DNA of 64,000 bases from VFJJ01 sp031362415 (lineage in GTDB: Bacteria > Actinomycetota > Acidimicrobiia > IMCC26256 > VFJJ01): the NCBI GenBank assembly GCA_031362415.1, contig JANLSK010000056.1, forward strand, positions 31,774-95,773, given 5' to 3'. This document shows, piece by piece, positions 8,778 to 16,500 of this stretch; positions within the stretch are counted from its first letter, which is position 1, and each line of letters begins with the position of its first letter. The translations under genes were made by a program, and so were the position numbers. The notes under the pieces are model-generated. The model was not told the origin of the DNA, did no database searches, and saw nothing but the letters and a program-made list of their open reading frames with translations.

Positions 8778-9200
8778 ATGGCCCGGTCCGACGCCAACCC
8801 GCCGATGCCCGAGTTCTCCTCGGCGTATCACCTCCAGGAGGTCGACCCGTCGTGGTTGACCCAGGCGGTGAAGCCCAAGCAGTTCCTGCACATTGATCAG
8901 CAGGAATGCATCATGTGCGAGGGCTGTGTCGACATCTGCCCGTGGAAGTGCATCCACATGCTCTCGGTCGATGCCATCGAGGGCGCGGTCAACACCGATC
9001 GGCCCGGCGACGATCCGGCCGACACCGTGTTCTTCGTGGTGGACGAGGACGTGTGCACGCGCTGCGCACTGTGCGTCGACCGCTGCCCGACCGGTGTGAT
9101 CATCCTGGGCAAGACCGTCGCCGGTGGCGTGGGCACGGTCAAGGGCGATCCGCACCAGCGAGACAACAACCACGGCTACGCCTACGGCCTGCGGTTCTAA
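8778..9200 (+). CDS. Two-[4Fe-4S] ferredoxin-type protein of the cytochrome b6f-like operon
   Basis: 140 residues. Two cluster motifs are intact: C44-x2-C47-x2-C50-x3-C54 and C93-x2-C96-x2-C99-x3-C103. About 40 residues separate them and there is an extra Cys at 58. There is no signal peptide, so it acts on the cytoplasmic side. Its place between a membrane protein and cytochrome b suggests a dedicated electron-transfer subunit that could connect a soluble donor or acceptor to the cytoplasmic face of the b-type cytochrome. A ferredoxin is not a normal part of bc1 or b6f operons. Confidence 0.9.
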   Translation: MARSDANPPMPEFSSAYHLQEVDPSWLTQAVKPKQFLHIDQQECIMCEGCVDICPWKCIHMLSVDAIEGAVNTDRPGDDPADTVFFVVDEDVCTRCALCVDRCPTGVIILGKTVAGGVGTVKGDPHQRDNNHGYAYGLRF

Positions 9201-9211
9201 GGGGGACCTGG

Positions 9212-9985
9212 GTGGCGAACGGAACTGGCGACGGGCTCAAGACCAAGATGCTTGAGCAGTCGGAGAAGATGAAGGCATCACAGGCCTGGGGCGCGATCTT
9301 CCGCCCCGGCTCGGTGTTCCGCAAGGGGTACACCGACAGCCCCCGAAACCGGTCGTACGTGATCATGAACAGCGTGCTCTACCACCTCCACCCCGTAAAG
9401 GTGAAGCGCCACGCGGTCAAGGTCTCCTACACCCTGTGCCTGGGTGGCCTGTCGTTCTTCTTGTTCATCCTGCTCACGGTCACGGGCATCTTCTTGATGT
9501 TCTTCTACCGACCGACCGCCGCCCAGGCGTGGGACGACGTGAAGACCCTCGAGACGGCCGTCACCTTCGGCTCGCTGGTGCGCAACATGCACCGATGGGC
9601 CGCGCACCTCATGGTGCTGTCGGTGTTCTTGCACATGGCCCGGGTCTTCTACCACGGGGCGTACAAGCCGCCTCGCGAGTTCAACTGGGTGATCGGCGTC
9701 ATGCTGCTCATGCTCACCCTGTTGCTCTCGTTCACCGGCTACCTGCTGCCCTGGGACCAGTTGGCCCTGTGGGCGGTCACGGTGGGCACGAACATGATGG
9801 GCTACACGCCGGTCTTCGGTCGAGAGGTGCGCTTCGTGCTCCTCGGCGGTAAGGAGATCGACTCCCCGACGTTGTTGCGCTGGTACGTCCTCCACGTCTT
9901 GATGCTGCCCTTCGTCATCGTCATCTTCATGGCGATCCACTTCTGGCGAGTCCGCAAGGACGGCGGCATCTCCGGTCCTCTGTGA
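9212..9985 (+). CDS. Cytochrome b6-type subunit of quinol:cytochrome c reductase
   Basis: 257 residues with four helices, corresponding to cytochrome b6 (the N-terminal part of a split cytochrome b). Haem ligands are H127/H141 (spacing 14) and H228/H243 (spacing 15); the 15-residue second spacing is the b6f type rather than bc1. C76 in YTLCLGGLSFF aligns with the b6 cysteine that covalently holds the extra haem ci. The GTG start at 9212 has a GGGGGA Shine-Dalgarno. An N-terminal extension of about 65 residues precedes the first helix. It works with the subunit IV-like and Rieske products downstream. Confidence 0.92.
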   Translation: MANGTGDGLKTKMLEQSEKMKASQAWGAIFRPGSVFRKGYTDSPRNRSYVIMNSVLYHLHPVKVKRHAVKVSYTLCLGGLSFFLFILLTVTGIFLMFFYRPTAAQAWDDVKTLETAVTFGSLVRNMHRWAAHLMVLSVFLHMARVFYHGAYKPPREFNWVIGVMLLMLTLLLSFTGYLLPWDQLALWAVTVGTNMMGYTPVFGREVRFVLLGGKEIDSPTLLRWYVLHVLMLPFVIVIFMAIHFWRVRKDGGISGPL

Positions 9986-10033
9986 GGCCGGTCACGGTGT
10001 CTCTGTTCATGCGACCCTTCCTGGGAGCAGGCA

Positions 10034-10942
10034 ATGGCTGAAGTTCCCGAACATCTCCTCCAACGCAGTCGAGAGCGCCGCAAGGCGCTTGGCCTCGACG
10101 TCCCCGGTGACGAGGGCGGCGTGGCTCCGCCCGAACCGGATCCGAGCGCCGAGGCCCTGGCGACTGAGGCCCCGGCGGCAGGTGCTGTCGCGTCGGCGGC
10201 GTCCGACGTGACCCCGGTGGCAGCCTCCTCGGAGTCGGAGGCCGTGGCGGCTGCCGCGCCGGCAGCCGCGTCAGCAGCACCGGCCGAGGGCGCGAGCAAG
10301 ATCCCGGCGCACCTGCTGGAGCGGTCGAAGAAGCGGAAGGTTGGTGCCACGGCGGGCGCGTCCGCAGGCGGCGGTGGCAGCGCGGTGGCCACGGCTGCGG
10401 CGGCCACGGCGGTGGCGGCTCCGCCGGCCACGGCCACGGGCCCCGGCGGGCACACCCAGCGCCTGCTCACGGTGGTCAAGGCCGGCTCGATCCAACAGAC
10501 CAAAGCCGACCCGGTCGACAAGGTTCACGTTTGGCCGCACCTGCTGGTCATGGAGTTCACCGCCATGTTGTTGCTCATGGCGTTGCTCACGGTGTTCTCG
10601 GCCATCGTGCGCGCACCCCTCCTGGAGCTCGCCGACTTCAACCGCACTCCCAACCCGTCCAAGGCCCCCTGGTACTTCCTCGGTCTCCAAGAGCTCCTCA
10701 CCATGTTCCACCCCATGGTGGCCGGCGTCACCATTCCAGGTGTGGCTCTGGGGTTGCTCGGCGTGGCCCCGTTCATCGACAAGACCACGTCGAACAAGCC
10801 GTCCGATCGCAAGTTCGCCATCTGCATCTTCACCCTCTTCATGATGTTCTGGGCCATTCTCGTGATCATCGGCTCGTTCTTCCGCGGCGAAGGCTTCAAC
10901 TTCGTGTTCCCGTGGGAGTCGGGACTGTTCTTCGACCTGTGA
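10034..10942 (+). CDS. Subunit IV-like C-terminal half of split cytochrome b
   Basis: 302 residues. The C-terminal part (about 165-302) has three helices and the quinol-site motif in its APWY form (residues 211-214, SKAPWYFLGLQELL), as in many bacterial menaquinol enzymes. The unusual N-terminal 160 residues are Ala/Pro/Gly-rich and carry two copies of a basic motif, PEHLLQRSRERRKALG (5-20) and PAHLLERSKKRKVGA (91-105), likely on the cytoplasmic side. A GGGAG site precedes the ATG. Confidence 0.9.
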   Translation: MAEVPEHLLQRSRERRKALGLDVPGDEGGVAPPEPDPSAEALATEAPAAGAVASAASDVTPVAASSESEAVAAAAPAAASAAPAEGASKIPAHLLERSKKRKVGATAGASAGGGGSAVATAAAATAVAAPPATATGPGGHTQRLLTVVKAGSIQQTKADPVDKVHVWPHLLVMEFTAMLLLMALLTVFSAIVRAPLLELADFNRTPNPSKAPWYFLGLQELLTMFHPMVAGVTIPGVALGLLGVAPFIDKTTSNKPSDRKFAICIFTLFMMFWAILVIIGSFFRGEGFNFVFPWESGLFFDL

Positions 10943-10958
10943 TGCCCGCACCCGTGAC

Positions 10959-11022
10959 GCCTGAGACGACTGTGACGCCCCTGTGACACCCGTGACGACT
11001 GTGATGCCTGAGACGACTGTGA
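10959..11022 (+). repeat. Direct repeats between subunit IV and Rieske genes
   Basis: GCCTGAGACGACTGTGA occurs at 10959-10975 and again at 11006-11022, with partial copies (CGTGACGACTGTGA) between. It lies in the 137-bp gap inside the operon. It could affect message stability or be a slippage product. No promoter is evident. Confidence 0.75.
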
Positions 11023-11079
11023 GAGCCGTTGCACTGTCGTGCACCGCTGCACGCAGCGCACGGCACAGAGGAGCCTGAG

Positions 11080-11946
11080 ATGGAAGCTGCCGACGTCCTG
11101 CTCATCGCCATCCCCGTGGTGATCATCCTCGCCGCCGTGGTGCTCATCGCCACGAGCCGTCGCCGTGACACCGGTGCCACCCTGCACGCCGAGGCCCGCC
11201 GTCGCGACCGTCGTAAGCCGGCCTACGCGCCCGGAACGATGAGCGAGTCCGACGTGACCGCGGCTGCTCGCGACCGTTCCGACGCTTCGCGAGAGCTCGT
11301 CTCCGCCGCCGCCGGCACCGTGGCCACCCGAGGTACGGCTCTGGCCCGGCGCGACCCCGACGAGGTCGCGGTGAGCCGGCGTCAGTTCTTCAACCGGGGC
11401 ATCGTGGGCATGATGGGCCTCGGCCTGGGCGGCTTCGGCGCCGCCTCGGTGGCGTTTCTCTGGCCGGGTCTTTCGGTGGGAGGATTCGGTTCGCAGGTGA
11501 AGACGCCGCTGTCGCTCGACGACATCAAGGCCGAGATCCTCGGCAAGCGGGCGCCGTTCTATGTGCCTGAGGCCCGCTCCTACCTTGTGATCTACCCCCA
11601 GGACGCCGAGACCATCGAAGCGGCCCGGGCCGTCTACAAGCCCCGGATCGTCGAGAGCATGGAGCAGCTCGGCATCGCCGCGCTGTACCAGAAGTGCGTC
11701 CACCTGGGCTGTCGGGTGCCGTGGTGCGCGTCGTCGCAGTGGTTCGAATGCCCGTGCCACGGCTCGAAGTACAACAAGGTCGGTGAAAAGCGCGGCGGAC
11801 CGGCGCCTCGCGGACTCGACCACTGGCCCGTCGAGCTCAACGACGACGGCACGGTCACCATCGACACCGGCGGCGCGGTGTTCATTGGTCCGGTGATCGG
11901 CACCGACACCATCGCCCAGCAAGCCGAGGGTCCGCCGTGCGTGTGA
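11080..11946 (+). CDS. Rieske [2Fe-2S] protein of the b6f-like complex
   Basis: 288 residues. The cluster motifs are C206-x-H208-x2-C211 and C224-P-C226-H227-G-S; the ligands would be C206, H208, C224 and H227, with C211-C226 as the disulfide. Unlike simple Rieske proteins it has an additional N-terminal transmembrane helix (about 5-25) and a 70-residue basic loop before a second helix preceded by SRRQFFNRG, a twin-arginine-like signal. That layout recalls the multi-helix actinobacterial QcrA. It transfers electrons from menaquinol to the cytochrome c product that follows. Confidence 0.93.
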   Translation: MEAADVLLIAIPVVIILAAVVLIATSRRRDTGATLHAEARRRDRRKPAYAPGTMSESDVTAAARDRSDASRELVSAAAGTVATRGTALARRDPDEVAVSRRQFFNRGIVGMMGLGLGGFGAASVAFLWPGLSVGGFGSQVKTPLSLDDIKAEILGKRAPFYVPEARSYLVIYPQDAETIEAARAVYKPRIVESMEQLGIAALYQKCVHLGCRVPWCASSQWFECPCHGSKYNKVGEKRGGPAPRGLDHWPVELNDDGTVTIDTGGAVFIGPVIGTDTIAQQAEGPPCV

Positions 11947-11986
11947 ACCCCGTAGCCCGTCGCCAACCCGTCACCCCGAGGCCACC

Positions 11987-13039
11987 GTGCTCAAGACCAC
12001 GCTGATCGTCCTCAACATCGTCGTCGTCGTCGGCCTCATCGGCGTGATCGTCGGCGCGTCGGTGGCCAAGTCCAAGCGCACCACCACCCCGGCCAACCTG
12101 GCGCCGCACTACGCCGACGACGTGCTCGAGAATCAGCACCTCTCGCGGGTGCTGGGCTGGGCGCTGCTGATGGTGGCCATCGTGGCCATTGCGCTGCCCG
12201 CCTACTGGTTGCTGATCCCCGAGATCCAGTCGCGCCACAGCGACGCCTTCGGCGAGCGGGCCGTGGCCCAGGGCGCAGCGGCGTTCCAGTCGACTGAGAT
12301 CGACCCCCTGGCCTTGGGCTGCGCCGACTGCCACGGCGCCAAAGGCGAGGGCGGGGCGGCCACGTACGTGTACGACGATCCGATCACCGACCGCAAGTAC
12401 AGCTTGGCCTGGCAGGCGCCGCCGCTCGACACCGTGATGCTGCGCTTTCCCCGTGAGCAGGTGGCCAACCTCATCATCTACGGCCGCCCGGGATCGCCCA
12501 TGCCCGCCTGGGGAATCGAAGGCGGAGGGCCGGTCAACACCCAGGGCGTCGAAGACCTGCTGGCGTTCATCGACTCGATCCAGATCACGCCGGCCGCGGC
12601 CCAGGCCCGGGCTCTCGAACAGCTCGAGACGGCCCGGAAGGCCAACCCCGATGCCAGCGACGGCGAGCTGTTGTTCAACCTCAACTGCGCGCGCTGCCAC
12701 ACCCAGGGCTGGTCGATTGCGGCGGCGTACGCCAGCGCGAGTCAGCCCGACGGTCAAGGGGGTGCCGGCCAGCCCTTGCCCATGATTCCCGGGGGCGGGG
12801 CCTACGGTCCGTCCCTGCTCGACGGTCGGGTCGTGCGCCAGTTCCCTGCTGTCGAAGACCACGTGAGCTTCATCGAGAGCGGTTCGGAGTTCCAGGTGGG
12901 TTACGGCGTGCGGGGCATCGGCTCGGGCGGCATGCCCGGGTATGCCGATCTGCTCACCGAGGAGCAGATCGCCGCCATCGTCGAGTACGAGCGCACGTTG
13001 ACCACACCGGCCGACGCCTCCGCGGAGGCCGGCGCATGA
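11987..13039 (+). CDS. Membrane-anchored dihaem cytochrome c
   Basis: 350 residues from a GTG start. Two N-terminal helices (about 5-25 and 55-78) anchor two c-type haem domains with CADCH (112-116) and CARCH (234-238). Likely axial methionines are in GSPMPAWG and GGMPGYADLL. The first 80 residues look like the two-helix anchor of an oxidase subunit II. It probably plays the role of cytochrome c1/QcrC, accepting electrons from the Rieske protein outside the membrane, and two haems would allow direct wiring to an oxidase. Confidence 0.9.
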   Translation: MLKTTLIVLNIVVVVGLIGVIVGASVAKSKRTTTPANLAPHYADDVLENQHLSRVLGWALLMVAIVAIALPAYWLLIPEIQSRHSDAFGERAVAQGAAAFQSTEIDPLALGCADCHGAKGEGGAATYVYDDPITDRKYSLAWQAPPLDTVMLRFPREQVANLIIYGRPGSPMPAWGIEGGGPVNTQGVEDLLAFIDSIQITPAAAQARALEQLETARKANPDASDGELLFNLNCARCHTQGWSIAAAYASASQPDGQGGAGQPLPMIPGGGAYGPSLLDGRVVRQFPAVEDHVSFIESGSEFQVGYGVRGIGSGGMPGYADLLTEEQIAAIVEYERTLTTPADASAEAGA

Positions 13040-13118
13040 CCTCCACCGCCAGGGTCCGAGACCACCACATCTCCTGTATACCCAGCTACCTCAGCAACCT
13101 CAGCCGGACGGTGATCCT

Positions 13119-13925
13119 GTGAGCATCTCCGCGATCTTGGCCCAAGCCCACGGCGGCGGGGGCGACGGCTTGTGGGACCCCAAGATCAAGGGGTACCTCA
13201 CCGTCATCATGGCGGTCGGGCTGTTCTGCGGCTCGGTGTACCTCCTCATGTGGACCAACATGGGCTCGTCGCAGGCCTTCCTCATTGCCTCCTCGGCCAT
13301 CTTCGGCATCATGATGATCCTCTCGAGCCTGTGGGTCACCGGCCAGTTCCACCAGGCGTACAAGGGGCGGCAGCCTTCCTGGAAGCTCGAGGAGATCCTC
13401 CCTGCCGGAGCGGCCTACGCCGACTCGAGCGTGGGCCAGATCGCCAACCTCGACCCCGTGGCATCGAAGGCCACCGCCCTCGACGCCGGCCAGATCCGGC
13501 CCGACCTCGAGTCGATCATCGCCGGCGACGACGCCGACGAGGCCGTCAAGCTCTTCACCAAGGTCGAGGACTTCGAGGTCGTCACCACCTACAAGGTGGG
13601 CGGCGAGCGCAAGATGCCCATCTGGTGGTCGAACAAGCCGGCGTTCGCCGCCATCGAGGTGTGCACCCACACCGTGAAGGCGCCCGACTTCGACGTCGTC
13701 AACGACGTGTTCCGGCCCGAGTGCGATCCCACGATCCCCAACCAGGTCGTGATCCTCTATCGTGACCTCGGCTCCGATCGCCTCTGGTCGGGGATGGTGT
13801 TCTTCGCCTCCAGCCTCATGTTCGGCGGAACCCTGTACCTGCTCTACGTCCTCGAGATCCGCCAGCGTCAGCAGAAGGCGGCCCTGGTGCTCGCCTCCTC
13901 CGACGCCGCGCCCGCCAAGGTCTAG
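13119..13925 (+). CDS. Membrane protein of unknown family in the b6f-like operon
   Basis: 268 residues from a GTG start. Two close helices (about 22-45 and 52-72), then a soluble segment of about 130 residues ending in a Trp/Cys-containing stretch (PIWWSNKPAFAAIEVCTHTV and FRPECDP), then a third helix (about 225-245) and a basic tail. No recognised domain. Its position after the dihaem cytochrome c suggests an accessory subunit; the soluble part between helices 2 and 3 could dock on the extracytoplasmic side. Confidence 0.78.
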   Translation: MSISAILAQAHGGGGDGLWDPKIKGYLTVIMAVGLFCGSVYLLMWTNMGSSQAFLIASSAIFGIMMILSSLWVTGQFHQAYKGRQPSWKLEEILPAGAAYADSSVGQIANLDPVASKATALDAGQIRPDLESIIAGDDADEAVKLFTKVEDFEVVTTYKVGGERKMPIWWSNKPAFAAIEVCTHTVKAPDFDVVNDVFRPECDPTIPNQVVILYRDLGSDRLWSGMVFFASSLMFGGTLYLLYVLEIRQRQQKAALVLASSDAAPAKV

Positions 13926-13934
13926 GAGATCCCG

Positions 13935-14171
13935 ATGCGCAGCCGCTTCCGCTCGCTCCTGGCCCTCGTCGTGCTCGTGATGGCGTTCGTGGTCTCGTTC
14001 GCCTCGCCGGCCATGGCGGAGACCAAGCCCCAGCTCATCGACGGCTCCGAAGACGGCGCACTGGCCTTCGTGGCCTTCGCCGCCATGTGCATGGTCTTCA
14101 TAGGCCTGCTCTTCGCAGTCGACAAGGTCCGCCAGCGGGCCGAGGACGAGCGCGACAAGAAGGACGCCTAA
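13935..14171 (+). CDS. Small membrane protein (78 aa) ending the b6f-like operon
   Basis: A signal-peptide-like helix with an AMAE cleavage-like end (about 1-28) is followed by a short exported stretch and one transmembrane helix (about 43-63) with a charged KVRQRAEDERDKKDA tail. The start is 9 bp after the previous stop, with AGGAGA before the ATG. Single-helix proteins of this size are common as accessory subunits of respiratory complexes. No family recognised. Confidence 0.72.
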   Translation: MRSRFRSLLALVVLVMAFVVSFASPAMAETKPQLIDGSEDGALAFVAFAAMCMVFIGLLFAVDKVRQRAEDERDKKDA

Positions 14172-14197
14172 GCCGTCGGCGTTCCCGCCGCAACGGC

Positions 14198-15478
14198 CTA
14201 CAGGCTGTCGGCCACCTCGGTGGCGGCGGCCAGCGTGAGGTCGATGTCGGCGTCGGTGTGGGCCAGGCTCACGAACAGGGTCTCGAAGGCACTCGGCGCG
14301 AAGTACACGCCTCGATCGAGCATCCCGTGGAAGAACCGGCCGTAGCGCTCGGCGTCGGCGCCTTGGGCCTGGCCGTAGTCGGCCACCGGTGCGTCGGCGA
14401 AGAACAGCCCGGTGAGCGTGGTGACCCGGGGCACCTGCACCGCCAGCCCGGCCGCGGTGAGCGCGCTCCTCAGACCATCGGCGAACCGGCGCGCCGACGC
14501 CTCGAGGCGGGTGTAGGACGCGTCGTCGAGCTCGGCCAGCACGGCCAGGCCCGCGGCCGTCGCCAACGGATTCCCCGACAGCGTGCCCGCCTGGTACACG
14601 GGGCCCTGCGGAGCAAGACAGCCCATCACGTCGGCGCGGCCGCCGAACGCGGCCAGCGGGAGCCCGCCGCCCGCCACCTTGCCGAAGCACGACAGGTCGG
14701 GCGCAACGGCGAACAGGCCCTGGGCCCCGCCGAGCGCGACGCGAAACCCCGTGATCACCTCGTCGAAGATCAACAGCGTCCCGGTGCTGGTGCACAGCTC
14801 ACGCAGATGGGCGAGGAACCCGTCGGCCGCAGGCACCAGGCCCATGTTCCCGGGCACCGGCTCCACGATCAACGCTGCGATCCTCGTGCCGTGAGCCGCC
14901 CACACGGCGTCGACGGCCGCCACGTCGTTCCACGGCACCACCAGCGTGTCGCCCACCGCGGCTGCCGGCACTCCGGCCGTCGACGGGAGACCGAAGGTGG
15001 CGATCCCCGAGCCCGCTGCGGCCAGGAGGGCGTCGGCGTGGCCGTGGTAGCAGCCGGCGAACTTCACGATGGCGTCTCGCCCGGTGAAGCCCCGGGCCAG
15101 TCGCAGCGCCGACATGGTGGCTTCGGTGCCTGACGACACCAGCCGCACCCGTTCCATCGACGACACCCGCTCGGCGATGGCCTCGGCGAGCATCACCTCG
15201 CGCTCGGTCGGGGCGCCGAACGACGTGCCGTCGACGGCGGCACGGGTCACGGCCTCCACCACGGCCGGATGGGCGTGGCCCAGGATCGACGCGCCCCACG
15301 ACTGCACGTAGTCGACGAGCCGGCGCCCGTCGGCCGTCTCCAGGTACGCCCCGGAACCCCTGGCCACGAAGAACGGCTCACCGCCGACGCCACCGAAGGC
15401 CCGCACGGGCGAGTTCACGCCGCCGGGGATGATGCGCTGGGCGCGTTCGAACAACTCGTGCGACCGGGGATCGGTCAT
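14198..15478 (-). CDS. hemL: Glutamate-1-semialdehyde 2,1-aminomutase
   Basis: 426 residues. A PLP-dependent fold-type I enzyme converting glutamate-1-semialdehyde to 5-aminolevulinate. Seen: RIIPGGVNSPVRAFGGVGG at the N-terminus, SSGTEATMSALRLARG, FDEVITGFRVALGGAQG, and the PLP-lysine region CFGKVAGGGLPLAAFGG. Length is normal. The ATG at 15478 is 37 bp after hemB and it is the last gene of rex-hemACDBL. Together with hemA it establishes the C5 (glutamyl-tRNA) route. Confidence 0.97.
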   Translation of the reverse strand: MTDPRSHELFERAQRIIPGGVNSPVRAFGGVGGEPFFVARGSGAYLETADGRRLVDYVQSWGASILGHAHPAVVEAVTRAAVDGTSFGAPTEREVMLAEAIAERVSSMERVRLVSSGTEATMSALRLARGFTGRDAIVKFAGCYHGHADALLAAAGSGIATFGLPSTAGVPAAAVGDTLVVPWNDVAAVDAVWAAHGTRIAALIVEPVPGNMGLVPAADGFLAHLRELCTSTGTLLIFDEVITGFRVALGGAQGLFAVAPDLSCFGKVAGGGLPLAAFGGRADVMGCLAPQGPVYQAGTLSGNPLATAAGLAVLAELDDASYTRLEASARRFADGLRSALTAAGLAVQVPRVTTLTGLFFADAPVADYGQAQGADAERYGRFFHGMLDRGVYFAPSAFETLFVSLAHTDADIDLTLAAATEVADSL

Positions 15479-15515
15479 CGGGTCAGGTCCATGGCGGTCT
15501 CGGTGGATTCGGTGG

Positions 15516-16496
15516 TCATCCGTTGAGCTCCTCGGCGATCTCGCGGGCCAGGTAGGTGAGGATGATGTCGGCGCCGGCCCGCTTGATGGAGACCAGGTGC
15601 TCCCAGGCAACCTGGTGCCCGTCGATCCAGCCGTTGGCGGCCGCCGCCTTGAGCATCGAGTACTCGCCGCTCACGTGGTAGGCGGCCAGGGGGACGTTGA
15701 CGACCGAGCGCACCTCGGCGATGACGTCGAGATACGACAGGGCCGGCTTGACCATCACCATGTCGGCGCCCTCGTCGATGTCGAGCAGCACCTCGTCGAT
15801 GGCTTCGCGGGCGTTGGCGGGGTCCATCTGGTAGCCCCGGCGATCGCCGAATTGCGGGGCGCACTCGCCGGCGTCGCGGAACGGGCCGTACTCGGCCGAG
15901 GCGTACTTGACCGCGTACGACAGCACGAGGCGGTCGTCGAAGCCGGCATCGTCGAGCGCTCCCCGGATGGCGCCGACCATCCCGTCCATCATGCCCGAGG
16001 GGGCGATGACGTCGGCCCCGGCGGTGGCCTGGGCCACACAGATCGAGCGGAGGCGGTCGAGGGTGGCGTCGTTGTCGACCTCGCCGGCGGCGGTGAGGAT
16101 GCCACAGTGCCCGTGGTCGGTGTACTCGTCGAGGCAGGTGTCGACCATGAGCACGAGCGAGTCGCCCACCTCGTCGCGCAGGTTCCGCAGCGCCACCTGC
16201 ACGACCCCGACACCATCGACGGCCGCCGAACCCCGCCCGTCCTTGGCCGCGGGGATACCGAAGAGGATGACGGCCGGCACCCCGAGATCGCACAGGGCTC
16301 GCACCTCCTTGCGGAGGCTCTCCTGGGTGTGCTGCACCACCCCGGGCATCGAGAGGATGGGCTCGGGCCCGGTGAGGCCCTCCTTCACGAAGAGGGGAGC
16401 GACGAGATCGTCGACCCTCACCGAGTGCTCGGCGACGAGGCGGCGCAACGCCGGGGTGCGCCGGAGCCGGCGGAGACGGCGGGTGGGGAAGGTCAT
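15516..16496 (-). CDS. hemB: Delta-aminolevulinic acid dehydratase (porphobilinogen synthase)
   Basis: 326 residues. Condenses two 5-aminolevulinates to porphobilinogen. The two substrate lysines are K197 (SYAVKYASAEYGPFRDA) and K250 (MVMVKPALSYLD). The metal-site segment is DTCLDEYTDHGHCG: C121 and C131 are kept but the middle position is D123, so the classic three-Cys zinc site is altered. It starts 4 bp after hemD on the same strand. Confidence 0.97.
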   Translation of the reverse strand: MTFPTRRLRRLRRTPALRRLVAEHSVRVDDLVAPLFVKEGLTGPEPILSMPGVVQHTQESLRKEVRALCDLGVPAVILFGIPAAKDGRGSAAVDGVGVVQVALRNLRDEVGDSLVLMVDTCLDEYTDHGHCGILTAAGEVDNDATLDRLRSICVAQATAGADVIAPSGMMDGMVGAIRGALDDAGFDDRLVLSYAVKYASAEYGPFRDAGECAPQFGDRRGYQMDPANAREAIDEVLLDIDEGADMVMVKPALSYLDVIAEVRSVVNVPLAAYHVSGEYSMLKAAAANGWIDGHQVAWEHLVSIKRAGADIILTYLAREIAEELNG

Positions 16497-16500
16497 GGCG

